Shown here: piece after piece, positions 1 to 5,342 of the stretch | Layout of the letters: every line of letters begins with the position of its first letter | Numbering within the stretch: position 1 is the first letter of the stretch | Assembly: GCA_009827205.1 (NCBI GenBank) | Contig: WUAK01000208.1 | Location: 1 to 5,342 of the forward strand | Source of the DNA: Phycisphaeraceae bacterium | GTDB lineage: Bacteria; Planctomycetota; Phycisphaerae; Phycisphaerales; UBA1924 | DNA: 5,342 nt | Direction: 5' to 3' | Position numbers and translations under genes: made by a program | Notes under the pieces: generated by a model | Database searches by the model: none | Told to the model about the DNA's origin: nothing | The model's input: the letters and a program-made list of their open reading frames with translations, nothing else

Positions 1-765
1 GCTGGTTCCGTTGCAGATATCGAGTGAGTCGTCGAGACCGTTGTTGTTGCAGTCAACGGGAGTTGTGCCGGTTTCGACGTAGCCCGGTGAGGCGACGTTG
101 TCAGCGGACAGCGCAATGACGAAATCGCCGAGCGAGTTCTGGACGAGGACTTCCTGTGAGATGACCGCACCGTCGGTTCCGACGATGGCGGTTGCCCAGG
201 CACAACCAAAGTCGTTTGCGATCGAGTCGAGGAAGTTCGCTCCGAGCATGATCGAAGCGCCGTTGGTGGTTGGGGGCCAGCCGTCGCTGCCGTTCTGGTA
301 GTTGGCTTCGTCGACTGGGATATCGTTTTCGTCGATGAGTGTCAGGACTTCGTTGGTTGCGCTGGCGGTGTTCGCAAGTGTGATATATTCACGCTGGACG
401 ATGACTCGGTAGCTGTTGCCGGCGGCGTTCGTCGAGCCCCATGCGGCGAAGAAGTCGGCATCCGTGATGACGGGCTCGGCAGGGTTGTTCTCGTCGAAAC
501 CATCGCCCACGATCACAACCGCTTCACCGGGCTGGATCATGAATCCTTCAGGGAACGGTTCGCTGGGGCTGCCGCTGTCTTCGTCGGCAAGGCGCCAACC
601 CGAGATGTCAACTGCCGAGTTGCCTGCGTTGTAGATCTCGGCCCACTCACCCGGCGTATCTCCGCCAATCTCGTTTGCCAGAATCTCTGTAATGATGACC
701 TGTCCCTGAGCGGCCGACCCGGCCGCGGCGATCAGCATCGCCGGGAGTATTGCTTTCATGTTCAT
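1..765 (-). CDS. Exported lamin-tail-domain protein, 3' end cut by window edge
   Basis: The reading frame is open from an ATG at 765 to the left edge, giving 255 residues without a stop. A GGAGAG Shine-Dalgarno at 773-778 sits 7 bases before this ATG; the next in-frame ATG (759) would be 13 bases away, so 765 is preferred. Residues 1-22 form a signal peptide (MNMKAILPAMLIAAAGSAAQ, cleavage near AQG-QV), so the product is exported. Residues 23 to about 150 match the lamin tail domain pattern: VIITEILAN, then GEWAEIYNAGNSAVDISGW and RLADEDS, with QPGEAVVIVG later and an ASPGY end near 225-229. This Ig-like beta fold is common in bacterial surface proteins and usually has no enzymatic role. Residues 238-251 (DCNNNGLDDSLDIC) resemble a calcium-binding thrombospondin-type-3-like repeat, and more such repeats may follow off the edge. 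The gene lies 69 bases downstream of the prepilin stop, on the same strand. Its exact role is unknown. Confidence 0.85.
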   Translation of the reverse strand, partial: MNMKAILPAMLIAAAGSAAQGQVIITEILANEIGGDTPGEWAEIYNAGNSAVDISGWRLADEDSGSPSEPFPEGFMIQPGEAVVIVGDGFDENNPAEPVITDADFFAAWGSTNAAGNSYRVIVQREYITLANTASATNEVLTLIDENDIPVDEANYQNGSDGWPPTTNGASIMLGANFLDSIANDFGCAWATAIVGTDGAVISQEVLVQNSLGDFVIALSADNVASPGYVETGTTPVDCNNNGLDDSLDICNGTS

Positions 766-806
766 CTCTGATCTCTCCAAATTCGAAATGATGATCGCGG
801 ACTGAG

Positions 807-829
807 AAAAGCGCCCCCCTCCGGGGCGC
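807..829 (-). terminator. Rho-independent terminator after the prepilin gene
   Basis: Read on the minus strand, a 7-bp all-GC stem (GCGCCCC with GGGGCGC, 823-829 and 811-817) with a 5-base loop is followed directly by TTTT (807-810). It starts 6 bases after the prepilin stop codon, as expected for an intrinsic terminator. The T-run is short, so termination may be partial. It lies only 41 bases before the start of the downstream lamin-tail gene. Confidence 0.75.
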
Positions 830-834
830 GGGTT

Positions 835-1851
835 TCAATTGGTGATTTTCCAGCGGGTCCAGTTGTTCCTGCCGACGCGGACGGTCTCCTTCGTCAGGCC
901 CGGGTGCAGATCCTGGATTTGTTCTCGGATATCTGTGGCGCCCATGCTGCCTGAGTTCAGATAGGTCTCGATGAGTTCAGGTCCCTTCCGGATGAACTTG
1001 CCGTGCCCGTCACAGAATCCGACATTGACCCCGTCTTCACCGTGGTTGTTGTGCTTTTCGGGCCAGTTGTTGAGAGCGCCGGGGTAGTTGCGTTGTTGTG
1101 TGAGCAGGTGGTCCTGGTCGGAATCGAGTGTTAGCAGAACTTCCGCGGGTCGCTGAACAGTCAGACTCGTTTTCAGGCTGCCGTTGCGACCTTCGACGGG
1201 TTCGTCGACATCGCTAGGTACGAACGCGGGGTCATCCTCGTTGAGACCGCGTTGGCGATTCCTGCTCGCGCGGCCCATTCCCCTGTCGTACCAGCCGTTC
1301 GGAAACTTGGTCCACCCGCCGTTGGCGCCTCCGCCCTGCCAGCTGTCACGCCATGCCCATATCTCGAAGCTGTGTCCGCCTCCGTTGAATGAGAAGCCGG
1401 CGTTGCCTGTTCCTCTGTCTTCGGAGTTGAGTGCTGATTCTGTGAGATGTAGCGGGACTGGCCTGCCGTACTTGTTGCGGGTGGAGTCTGTATTCAAAAC
1501 CTCGGTAGCATCAACGAAATTCTGAGTGCTTGGGCAAACAGCGAGTTCGGGCATCGTGATGTAATCGGGGGCGAGATAGGCGAGATTGTCCTCGCCTCCG
1601 CTTTCGGTTGGGACATATGCACCCGTTTTATGGTCGTAGGAGTACAGATTCGCAGCAAGCACGATCATGCGTTGATTCGAGGTACAAACAGCACGTCGGG
1701 CGGATTCTCTTGCTTTGCCGAGCGAGGGGAGGAGGATTCCGATGAGCAACGCGATGATCGCGATGACTACGAGAAGCTCGATGAGCGTGAAACCGCGTCG
1801 ATCATTCACGTCGCCTGTTGGTCGGATAAGCCCTATCAGAGTGTTGGTCAT
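835..1851 (-). CDS. Prepilin-type N-terminal cleavage/methylation protein (pseudopilin-like)
   Basis: This 338-residue protein begins at an ATG (1851) with a GGAG Shine-Dalgarno at 1858-1861, 6 bases upstream. Residues 1-20 are a basic leader ending RRG. The prepilin peptidase site is G20|F21, followed by FTLIE with the conserved Glu at position 5 of the mature chain and a single hydrophobic helix to about residue 43. This is the type II secretion/type IV pilin signature, so the product is inserted in the inner membrane and may be assembled into a pseudopilus. The next part resembles the planctomycete prepilin family (DUF1559-like): C56 followed by an NQ/YSYDH segment, then a CP motif at 106-107. 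Near the C-terminus lies H270 followed by DG at 281-282 (FCDGHGKF), resembling the H-X9-DG processing-associated domain but with ten intervening residues. Such genes are highly multiplied in planctomycetes, and the specific role of this copy is unknown. No other secretion genes are nearby. Confidence 0.9.
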   Translation of the reverse strand: MTNTLIGLIRPTGDVNDRRGFTLIELLVVIAIIALLIGILLPSLGKARESARRAVCTSNQRMIVLAANLYSYDHKTGAYVPTESGGEDNLAYLAPDYITMPELAVCPSTQNFVDATEVLNTDSTRNKYGRPVPLHLTESALNSEDRGTGNAGFSFNGGGHSFEIWAWRDSWQGGGANGGWTKFPNGWYDRGMGRASRNRQRGLNEDDPAFVPSDVDEPVEGRNGSLKTSLTVQRPAEVLLTLDSDQDHLLTQQRNYPGALNNWPEKHNNHGEDGVNVGFCDGHGKFIRKGPELIETYLNSGSMGATDIREQIQDLHPGLTKETVRVGRNNWTRWKITN

Positions 1852-1893
1852 ACTGCGCTCCAGACGTGTTCAGGCGTCCTGCCTCCTGAGTTG

Positions 1894-1910
1894 CTCGTTC
1901 TGCGAACGAG
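1894..1910 (-). promoter_or_regulatory. Leader hairpin upstream of the prepilin start
   Basis: A perfect 7-bp inverted repeat (CTCGTTC, three-base loop, GAACGAG) lies 43 bases before the prepilin start codon. A second complementary pair, 1883-1888 with 1921-1926, encloses it and could form a coaxial outer stem. No T-run follows in either direction, so it is not a terminator. It could be an RNA structure affecting translation or stability, or a protein-binding dyad. The pairing is seen directly; any function is inferred. Confidence 0.4.
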
Positions 1911-1937
1911 TTGTCCCTCACAGGAGCAGGAGCTGAT

Positions 1938-2024
1938 GTTTCTTCACAAGAAACAAAATAGAAAGGAGCGTCACCGATAGCGCAAAGATCGCGACAGGAT
2001 TCTGACTCTTTCTTGTGAAGAGAG
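1938..2024. repeat. Inverted pair of near-palindromic elements in the prepilin leader
   Basis: The 13 bases TCTTCACAAGAAA at 1941-1953 recur exactly as the reverse complement at 2009-2021, 55 bases apart. Each arm is also self-complementary. At 1938-1954 GTTTCTT and AAGAAAC flank CAC, a perfect 7-bp hairpin. At 2008-2024 CTTTCTT and AAGAGAG flank GTG, 7 bp with one G-T pair. In RNA, two local hairpins and one long 13-bp helix would therefore be mutually exclusive. In DNA, the pair could be two operator sites with centres 70 bp apart. Confidence 0.6.
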
Positions 2025-2065
2025 CGTCTGGCACTGTTGCCAATTACAAGCGTGAATCTGAAATG

Positions 2066-2095
2066 GTTATGCATATTGTAAATCGCTGTAGTCAA
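2066..2095 (-). promoter_or_regulatory. Possible sigma-70-type promoter for the prepilin gene
   Basis: On the minus strand, TTGACT (2090-2095) is followed after 18 bases by CATAAC (2066-2071). This gives 5 of 6 and 4 of 6 matches to the -35 and -10 consensus. Transcription would start near 2059, giving a leader of about 207 bases that contains all the hairpins described. Spacing is one base over optimum, and planctomycete promoters often depart from the E. coli consensus, so this is tentative. Confidence 0.3.
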
Positions 2096-2237
2096 TGTGT
2101 TTAGCGCATTGTTCCATTGCTCCGCGATCATACGGGCTCGTTGTTTCGAGACCTATGTATACGAATTTAATACAGCCTAAGTAGGTGGTATAAGGCAATT
2201 CCATAACAATGCGGTTGGTCTTTGTGTTGAATTTGGA

Positions 2238-4418
2238 TCAACCACACCCAGTGTTGAAACCGTCGATCCAGGCTGTGAAGTCGGAGGGGGAACAGGAGCC
2301 ATCATTGTTCTGATCGCACCCTGGGGCATTGTTGTTGAACCTGTCGATCCAGGCAGTGAAGTCGGCTCCGCTCAGCGAGCCGTCGCCGTTCACATCTGCT
2401 TGAGAGCAGATCCAACCTTCGTGGCCTGGTGAAGTTGTGAGATCTAACTCGAAGTGACTCCCCGTACCGGTGTAATAGGCCTCTTCCCATGGGGAGTACG
2501 TTCGGAATCGTAGAGTGTCGCTTCCCGGAAAGACTTCGATCAGTCGTAGGTATCCTGCGCCGCCTTGTGGTCTTGCCTGGTAGTCAATCAGCATCTGGTG
2601 GACTGTGTTGCCATGTACAGTCTGGGAGGAGAGTCTGCCTTCGCCGGTGATGTGCCCCGACATGACGAGGACAGTGTTTGGATGTTGGCTGACGAGCTCG
2701 CGCCAGATGTCTCCGCCGTCGTTTGTTCCGCCTGGAATTGAAGCTGTGCCGTAGTTGTATGGAGACCCGTTGTAAGGTGCCACGGTCTCGTCCATACGAG
2801 TATCGTCGTCAAACATGTACGCGTGTGTGATGATGATGGCGAGTCGGTCAGCGTAATCTTTCAGCACCGAATCAGCCCACGCGAGCACCTGATCTCTTGG
2901 CCCCCATTCGAGTGACAGCGCGATCCACTTTCTGCCGCCAGCTTCAAAGAGGCTATAGGCGTTTTCAAGGTTGCGGTTGCTGAGTGAGCCGCCAAAGGTT
3001 GGCTGGGTCGCGTAGTACGAAGCGGGAAAGTACTCGTTCAGAAGGGTGTCCCGAGTAGCCCCGTTGCCGCTTGGCCCCACGTCATGGTTGCCCTGAGCGA
3101 GCAGATACGGAGTCGTCAGGTGGATCCTGTCGAACGCCTGCCTGGCGACGGACCACTGCGTGGGATTGTTGTCGTTCGTGATATCACCGAGATGCAATAC
3201 CATCTCGATGTTGCGCGGGAATGTGTTGTCGGCGATCCATTGAAGCTGTTCCTGGAAGATATGCGGATAATCTCGCGCGTAGTACTGCGTATCAGGCAGC
3301 ACTGCGATTGTTGATGCATTGCTGCTGGGCTCGATCCCATCCCCAGTGGTCACTGGTATGTATGCGAAGCTAAACATGGCCAGCCCGTTTGAATGCTCGG
3401 GTGTCATGCCGGGGAGATCGAGGGATTCAACGATGTAACCCAGATCCGATTCAGACCACTCGCAGACGATGATGTTGTCAGAAGCTGCAGATGGCGCTTC
3501 GGCGCAGAGTAGTAGCGCGCCGGCGTCCTCAGAGGTGATTCCGTCGATGGTGAGAAGTACTCGCCCATTTGAAATCGAGCTGGCTGAGAAACCTGATGTG
3601 CCTGAGATAACTGTGGTACTCACGTTATCTTGTGCGACTCGGCCAGCGGTGAGCCCAACTGTGTTATAAGGCAGGTAGACGAACGCGACGGGGTCGTTTT
3701 CGCTTCCGGTACCGTCATCGCCGTTGTCTTTGCAGATGACTTCATAAAGCCCGTTCCCGAGATTTCGAGAGAGGGCGAAGTTGTCCTCGTTTTTACCACC
3801 GCAGGCGATGAGAACACCGTTGGATCCATCAGCGTCAAAGCGAGTTAGATCTACTTGGTACACACCGTTCGAGAGCGGGCTGTCGATGAATTCTGAGCCT
3901 AAGTTGATGCCGGGCGTTGCTATGAGTTGATCGATGGGACCGTTATTCACGCTGTTGAGGGCGTGGCTGGCAACAAAGCCAGCGTCAAAGGGAAAGAACG
4001 CTGTCGCTACGTCATAGTTGATCTCTGGTCCGCTTGGGGAGCCGTGTGCGGTTGCGATGAGGTCGACCTTGCTAGGAGGGCGGTTGATGCAGACGGTTGC
4101 GTACAGATCACCGGAGGTGTTTCCACCCGTATTCCCCTCATTCGAATTCGTGCGTGCGGCGTTCCTGGGGGAGACGATCGCCACACCCCTGTCCAGGTCG
4201 TTGCCAGTGCCGAATCCGACGTCGTAGTCGCCCTTATTGGATTCAGGAGTGCTGAAAGCTGCTGACCCTGCGAGAATTGAGACATTCACCGAAGTCCTGC
4301 TATTGCCTGCATCAAGTTGCTGGACATTGAGCAAGCCAACTCTCACGTCGCTGATCGATTGGGCATTCACAGAAAGTGTAGTGAGTGGGAAGAGACTTAC
4401 AGCGAGTATGTGGCGCAT
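2238..4418 (-). CDS. Exported metallophosphoesterase with C-terminal dockerin-like repeats
   Basis: The protein has 726 residues. The frame stays open to an ATG at 4625, but the ATG at 4418 has a GGGAG Shine-Dalgarno 6 bases upstream and begins a signal peptide (MRHILAVSLFPLTTLSVNAQ, residues 1-20), so it is chosen. Residues 21 to about 362 are an Asn/Gly/Asp-rich, probably beta-rich region that I do not recognise. Residues about 368-600 are a calcineurin-like metallophosphoesterase: D376-T-Q378 (motif I, with Gln in place of the usual second His), HLGDITN (409-415), GNHD (443-446), TH (531-532) and SGHITGEG (587-594). These supply the ligands of a two-metal centre that cleaves phosphomono- or phosphodiesters; the substrate cannot be told. 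Residues 675-726 hold two EF-hand-like repeats (DVNGDGSLSGADF, DQNNDGSCSPSDF) of the dockerin type I style, probably calcium-binding and perhaps for surface attachment. The protein should act outside the cytoplasm. It is divergent from phnC, which suggests, without proving, a part in phosphorus acquisition. Confidence 0.88.
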   Translation of the reverse strand: MRHILAVSLFPLTTLSVNAQSISDVRVGLLNVQQLDAGNSRTSVNVSILAGSAAFSTPESNKGDYDVGFGTGNDLDRGVAIVSPRNAARTNSNEGNTGGNTSGDLYATVCINRPPSKVDLIATAHGSPSGPEINYDVATAFFPFDAGFVASHALNSVNNGPIDQLIATPGINLGSEFIDSPLSNGVYQVDLTRFDADGSNGVLIACGGKNEDNFALSRNLGNGLYEVICKDNGDDGTGSENDPVAFVYLPYNTVGLTAGRVAQDNVSTTVISGTSGFSASSISNGRVLLTIDGITSEDAGALLLCAEAPSAASDNIIVCEWSESDLGYIVESLDLPGMTPEHSNGLAMFSFAYIPVTTGDGIEPSSNASTIAVLPDTQYYARDYPHIFQEQLQWIADNTFPRNIEMVLHLGDITNDNNPTQWSVARQAFDRIHLTTPYLLAQGNHDVGPSGNGATRDTLLNEYFPASYYATQPTFGGSLSNRNLENAYSLFEAGGRKWIALSLEWGPRDQVLAWADSVLKDYADRLAIIITHAYMFDDDTRMDETVAPYNGSPYNYGTASIPGGTNDGGDIWRELVSQHPNTVLVMSGHITGEGRLSSQTVHGNTVHQMLIDYQARPQGGAGYLRLIEVFPGSDTLRFRTYSPWEEAYYTGTGSHFELDLTTSPGHEGWICSQADVNGDGSLSGADFTAWIDRFNNNAPGCDQNNDGSCSPSDFTAWIDGFNTGCG
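2262..2365 (-). repeat. 81-bp tandem unit in the dockerin-like module
   Basis: The 23 bases at 2262-2284 and 2343-2365 match at 22 positions and encode the DFTAWIDGF and DFTAWIDRF segments of the two calcium-binding repeats. The 81-bp period equals 27 codons, the distance between D675 and D702 of the phosphoesterase. The rest of each unit has diverged more. It is an intragenic duplication, not a mobile element. Confidence 0.75.
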
Positions 4419-4424
4419 GTGATA

Positions 4425-4429
4425 CTCCC
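4425..4429 (-). promoter_or_regulatory. Ribosome-binding site that sets the phosphoesterase start
   Basis: GGGAG on the minus strand lies 6 bases before the ATG at 4418, and the signal peptide starts at that ATG. The upstream in-frame ATG at 4625 would add 69 charged, cysteine-containing residues ahead of the signal peptide and across the likely promoter. Confidence 0.75.
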
Positions 4430-4455
4430 AAGATACTGAATGGTAGCGGGGCAAA

Positions 4456-4484
4456 AGAATATCACGAACGAAGAAATCTGTCTC
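4456..4484 (-). promoter_or_regulatory. Likely phosphoesterase promoter (extended -10)
   Basis: On the minus strand GAGACA (4479-4484) is followed after exactly 17 bases by TATTCT (4456-4461), with TG one base before the -10 hexamer as in extended -10 promoters. Each hexamer matches the sigma-70 consensus at 4 of 6 positions. Transcription would begin near 4449, about 31 bases before the start codon, a sensible leader length. The -35 hexamer lies inside a palindrome (4475-4489). Confidence 0.4.
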
Positions 4485-4489
4485 AGATT
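4475..4489. promoter_or_regulatory. Palindrome overlapping the phosphoesterase -35, possible operator
   Basis: AATCTG, TCT, CAGATT form a perfect 6-bp dyad with a 3-base centre. A further AATCTG half-site lies 21 bases on (4496-4501), about two helical turns from the first, and AATCTGCAA recurs at 4496-4504 and 4629-4637. Overlap with the predicted -35 would suit a repressor site, or an activator replacing weak -35 contact. It is not a recognisable Pho box (CTGTCAT repeats). The regulator is unknown. Confidence 0.4.
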
Positions 4490-4531
4490 GCGAAGAATCT
4501 GCAAAGACACAGCGTCGATGCCGAGAATTGC

Positions 4532-4553
4532 TGTGAAGATTGCCTCTTTCACA
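4532..4553. promoter_or_regulatory. Dyad TGTGAA-N10-TTCACA between the divergent genes
   Basis: A perfect 6-bp inverted repeat with a 10-base spacer lies 112 bases before the proposed phnC start. The half-sites look like CRP half-sites (TGTGA/TCACA), but the spacing is too wide for CRP. The right arm TTCACA is also a 5-of-6 match to a -35 hexamer on the plus strand, with TATGAC 19 bases further (4573-4578), so it may mark the phnC promoter. Both readings are tentative. Confidence 0.3.
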
Positions 4554-4664
4554 TAGCCTTATTCTGGCACAGTATGACCCTCGTATGGGTTGTATGTTGG
4601 TCAGCCTGTTTTTGGACATCCACAATCAAATCTGCAAGTGCCACTCAGACTAGAAAGTAGAAAC

Positions 4665-5342
4665 TTGGATCCGATTCTCGAAACCAGACAACTCGTGTTG
4701 GAGTATGCGGGGGGGAACCGTGCACTCGATGGTGTGAGTATTCGAGTCCAAGAGGGTGAGTTCGTAGCGATAGTTGGGCCGTCCGGCGCTGGCAAGAGCA
4801 CGCTCCTACGGGTTCTCAACAGATTGCTTTCGCCGACACAGGGTGATGTACTCGTTGAGGGATGCCAGGTGACAGCTGTCTCGGGCCGATCGCTTCGTCG
4901 GGTGCGTCGCCGGGTCGGCATGGTGTTCCAGCAGTTCAATCTCGTTCCGCAGTTAACCGTTCTAGAGAATGTGCTTGTGGGCTGGATCGGTGGTGCACCG
5001 ATCCATCGGCAGATCCCGGCGCTCTTTCGCCACTTCCCGGCCGACATTCAGAAGCGAGCGCTGGAGTGTCTGGAGCAGGTACACATCCAAGGGCATGCTC
5101 ACGATCGGGCGGCTGATCTATCGGGTGGGCAACAACAACGTGTCGCTATTGCTCGAGTGCTCATGCAAAATCCAATCGCCATCCTTGCTGACGAACCGAT
5201 AGCGAGCCTCGATCCAGGGAGCGCTGAGATCGTCATGGATACCCTGCGTGAGATCAATACAGCTCGCGGAGTGCCCATCGTTGTCAACCTACACCAGGTT
5301 GATGTCGCAAGAGCGTATTCAACAAGGCTCATTGGGCTTCGC
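4665..5342 (+). CDS. phnC: PhnC, ATPase of a phosphonate-type ABC importer, 3' end cut by window edge
   Basis: The frame gives 226 residues up to the right edge; family members usually run to about 250-280, so only the tail is missing. It is a cytoplasmic ABC ATPase powering phosphonate (or, in some relatives, phosphate/phosphite) import with PhnD and PhnE. Counting from 4665, the motifs are Walker A GPSGAGKST (38-46), Q-loop VFQQFN (87-92), signature LSGGQQQR (152-159), Walker B IAILADEP (171-178) with Glu177, D-loop SLDP (181-184), and switch His210 in NLHQVD. The pairing of LADEPIASLDP with NLHQVD is characteristic of PhnC rather than other importers. No in-frame ATG exists near the 5' end. 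TTG at 4665 is chosen because it gives the usual short N-terminus (DPILETRQL) after a purine-rich AGAAAG stretch; GTG at 4638 is the alternative and would add 9 residues. The stop at 4575-4577 bounds the frame. Transcription diverges from the phosphoesterase. Partner genes probably lie to the right. Confidence 0.9.
   Translation, partial: MDPILETRQLVLEYAGGNRALDGVSIRVQEGEFVAIVGPSGAGKSTLLRVLNRLLSPTQGDVLVEGCQVTAVSGRSLRRVRRRVGMVFQQFNLVPQLTVLENVLVGWIGGAPIHRQIPALFRHFPADIQKRALECLEQVHIQGHAHDRAADLSGGQQQRVAIARVLMQNPIAILADEPIASLDPGSAEIVMDTLREINTARGVPIVVNLHQVDVARAYSTRLIGLR

Larger units (their letters stand above)
1852..2237 (-). other. Gene-free region: promoter and structured leader of the prepilin gene
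   Basis: These 386 bases lie between the phosphoesterase stop and the prepilin start. No open frame here has both a Shine-Dalgarno and a recognisable product. In the minus-strand direction they hold a possible promoter (2066-2095), a small hairpin (TGGCA/TGCCA, 2029-2033 and 2038-2042), two near-palindromic copies of one element (see the repeat entry), and a 7-bp hairpin (1894-1910) enclosed by a 6-bp outer helix (CTCCTG 1883-1888 with CAGGAG 1921-1926). The prepilin ribosome-binding site follows. The part nearest the phosphoesterase (about 2100-2237) is AT-richer, and I see no intrinsic terminator for that gene in it. Confidence 0.5.

Noticed and set aside
1802..2131. A 109-codon minus-strand open frame covering the prepilin leader and overlapping its 5' end
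   Set aside because: No Shine-Dalgarno before its ATG, no recognisable domain, and it runs out of frame through the hairpins and the prepilin ribosome-binding site. Probably chance.
2132..2237. Search for a terminator after the phosphoesterase gene
   Set aside because: Only 3-4 bp stems were found and no T-run follows any of them, so no terminator is called.
4532..4553. CRP/FNR-type binding site
   Set aside because: The half-sites are CRP-like, but the TGTGA to TCACA spacing is 12 bases instead of 6. Kept only as a generic dyad.
4565..4582. TGGCAC resembling the -24 element of a sigma-54 promoter
   Set aside because: The sequence after the 5-base spacer is GACCC, not TTGC, so the -12 element is missing. 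The similar TGGCAC at 2029-2034 has wrong spacing and is better explained as a hairpin arm.
4419..4625. Upstream extension of the phosphoesterase to the ATG at 4625
   Set aside because: It would put 69 residues ahead of a clear signal peptide and lacks a good ribosome-binding site. The ATG at 4418 has one.
4385..4660. A 91-codon plus-strand open frame (GTG start) ending 4 bases before the proposed phnC start
   Set aside because: It begins antisense to the phosphoesterase signal peptide, has no clear Shine-Dalgarno, matches no family I know and covers the likely divergent promoters. The close spacing to phnC is the only point in its favour.
4601..5047. A 148-codon minus-strand open frame opposite phnC
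   Set aside because: It lies antisense to the unmistakable ABC ATPase and has a low-complexity, Ser/Thr/Arg/Pro-rich composition typical of a shadow frame.

Overview
The window looks like a piece of a Phycisphaerae-type planctomycete chromosome. This is inferred from protein style alone. The evidence is a prepilin whose N-terminus has the form long used by that group (RRGFTLIELLVVIAIIALL, then a LLPSLGKARE tail), a secreted protein ending in a two-repeat dockerin-like calcium-binding module (DVNGDGSLSGADFTAWID), and another secreted protein with a DCNNNGLDDSLDIC motif. There are no RNA genes, CRISPR arrays or insertion sequences that I can see.

Layout from left to right. Positions 1-765 (minus) hold the first 255 residues of an exported lamin-tail-domain protein that runs off the left edge. 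A strong hairpin plus T-run (807-829) lies between it and the gene upstream of it in transcription, a 338-residue type II/IV prepilin-like protein (835-1851, minus). The 386 bases from 1852 to 2237 hold no convincing gene. They contain a possible promoter and an unusually structured leader for the prepilin gene, including two near-palindromic copies of one element in inverted orientation. Positions 2238-4418 (minus) encode a 726-residue exported metallophosphoesterase with a large unrecognised N-terminal region and a C-terminal dockerin-like pair. Positions 4419-4664 are a divergent intergenic region with a plausible promoter for the phosphoesterase and two dyad-symmetric sequences. From 4665 to the right edge (plus) lies the first 226 residues of PhnC, the ATPase of a phosphonate/phosphate-type ABC importer.

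How the genes may fit together. The three minus-strand products all carry export signals and are probably envelope or extracellular proteins. The phosphoesterase and phnC are divergently transcribed from one short regulatory region. This invites the inference that an exported enzyme releases phosphate, or a small phosphorus compound, that the importer then takes up. The pairing is positional only, and the substrate of neither is visible here. I see no clear case for a wholly new system. The most unusual items are the structured prepilin leader, the dyads between the divergent genes and the unassigned half of the phosphoesterase.
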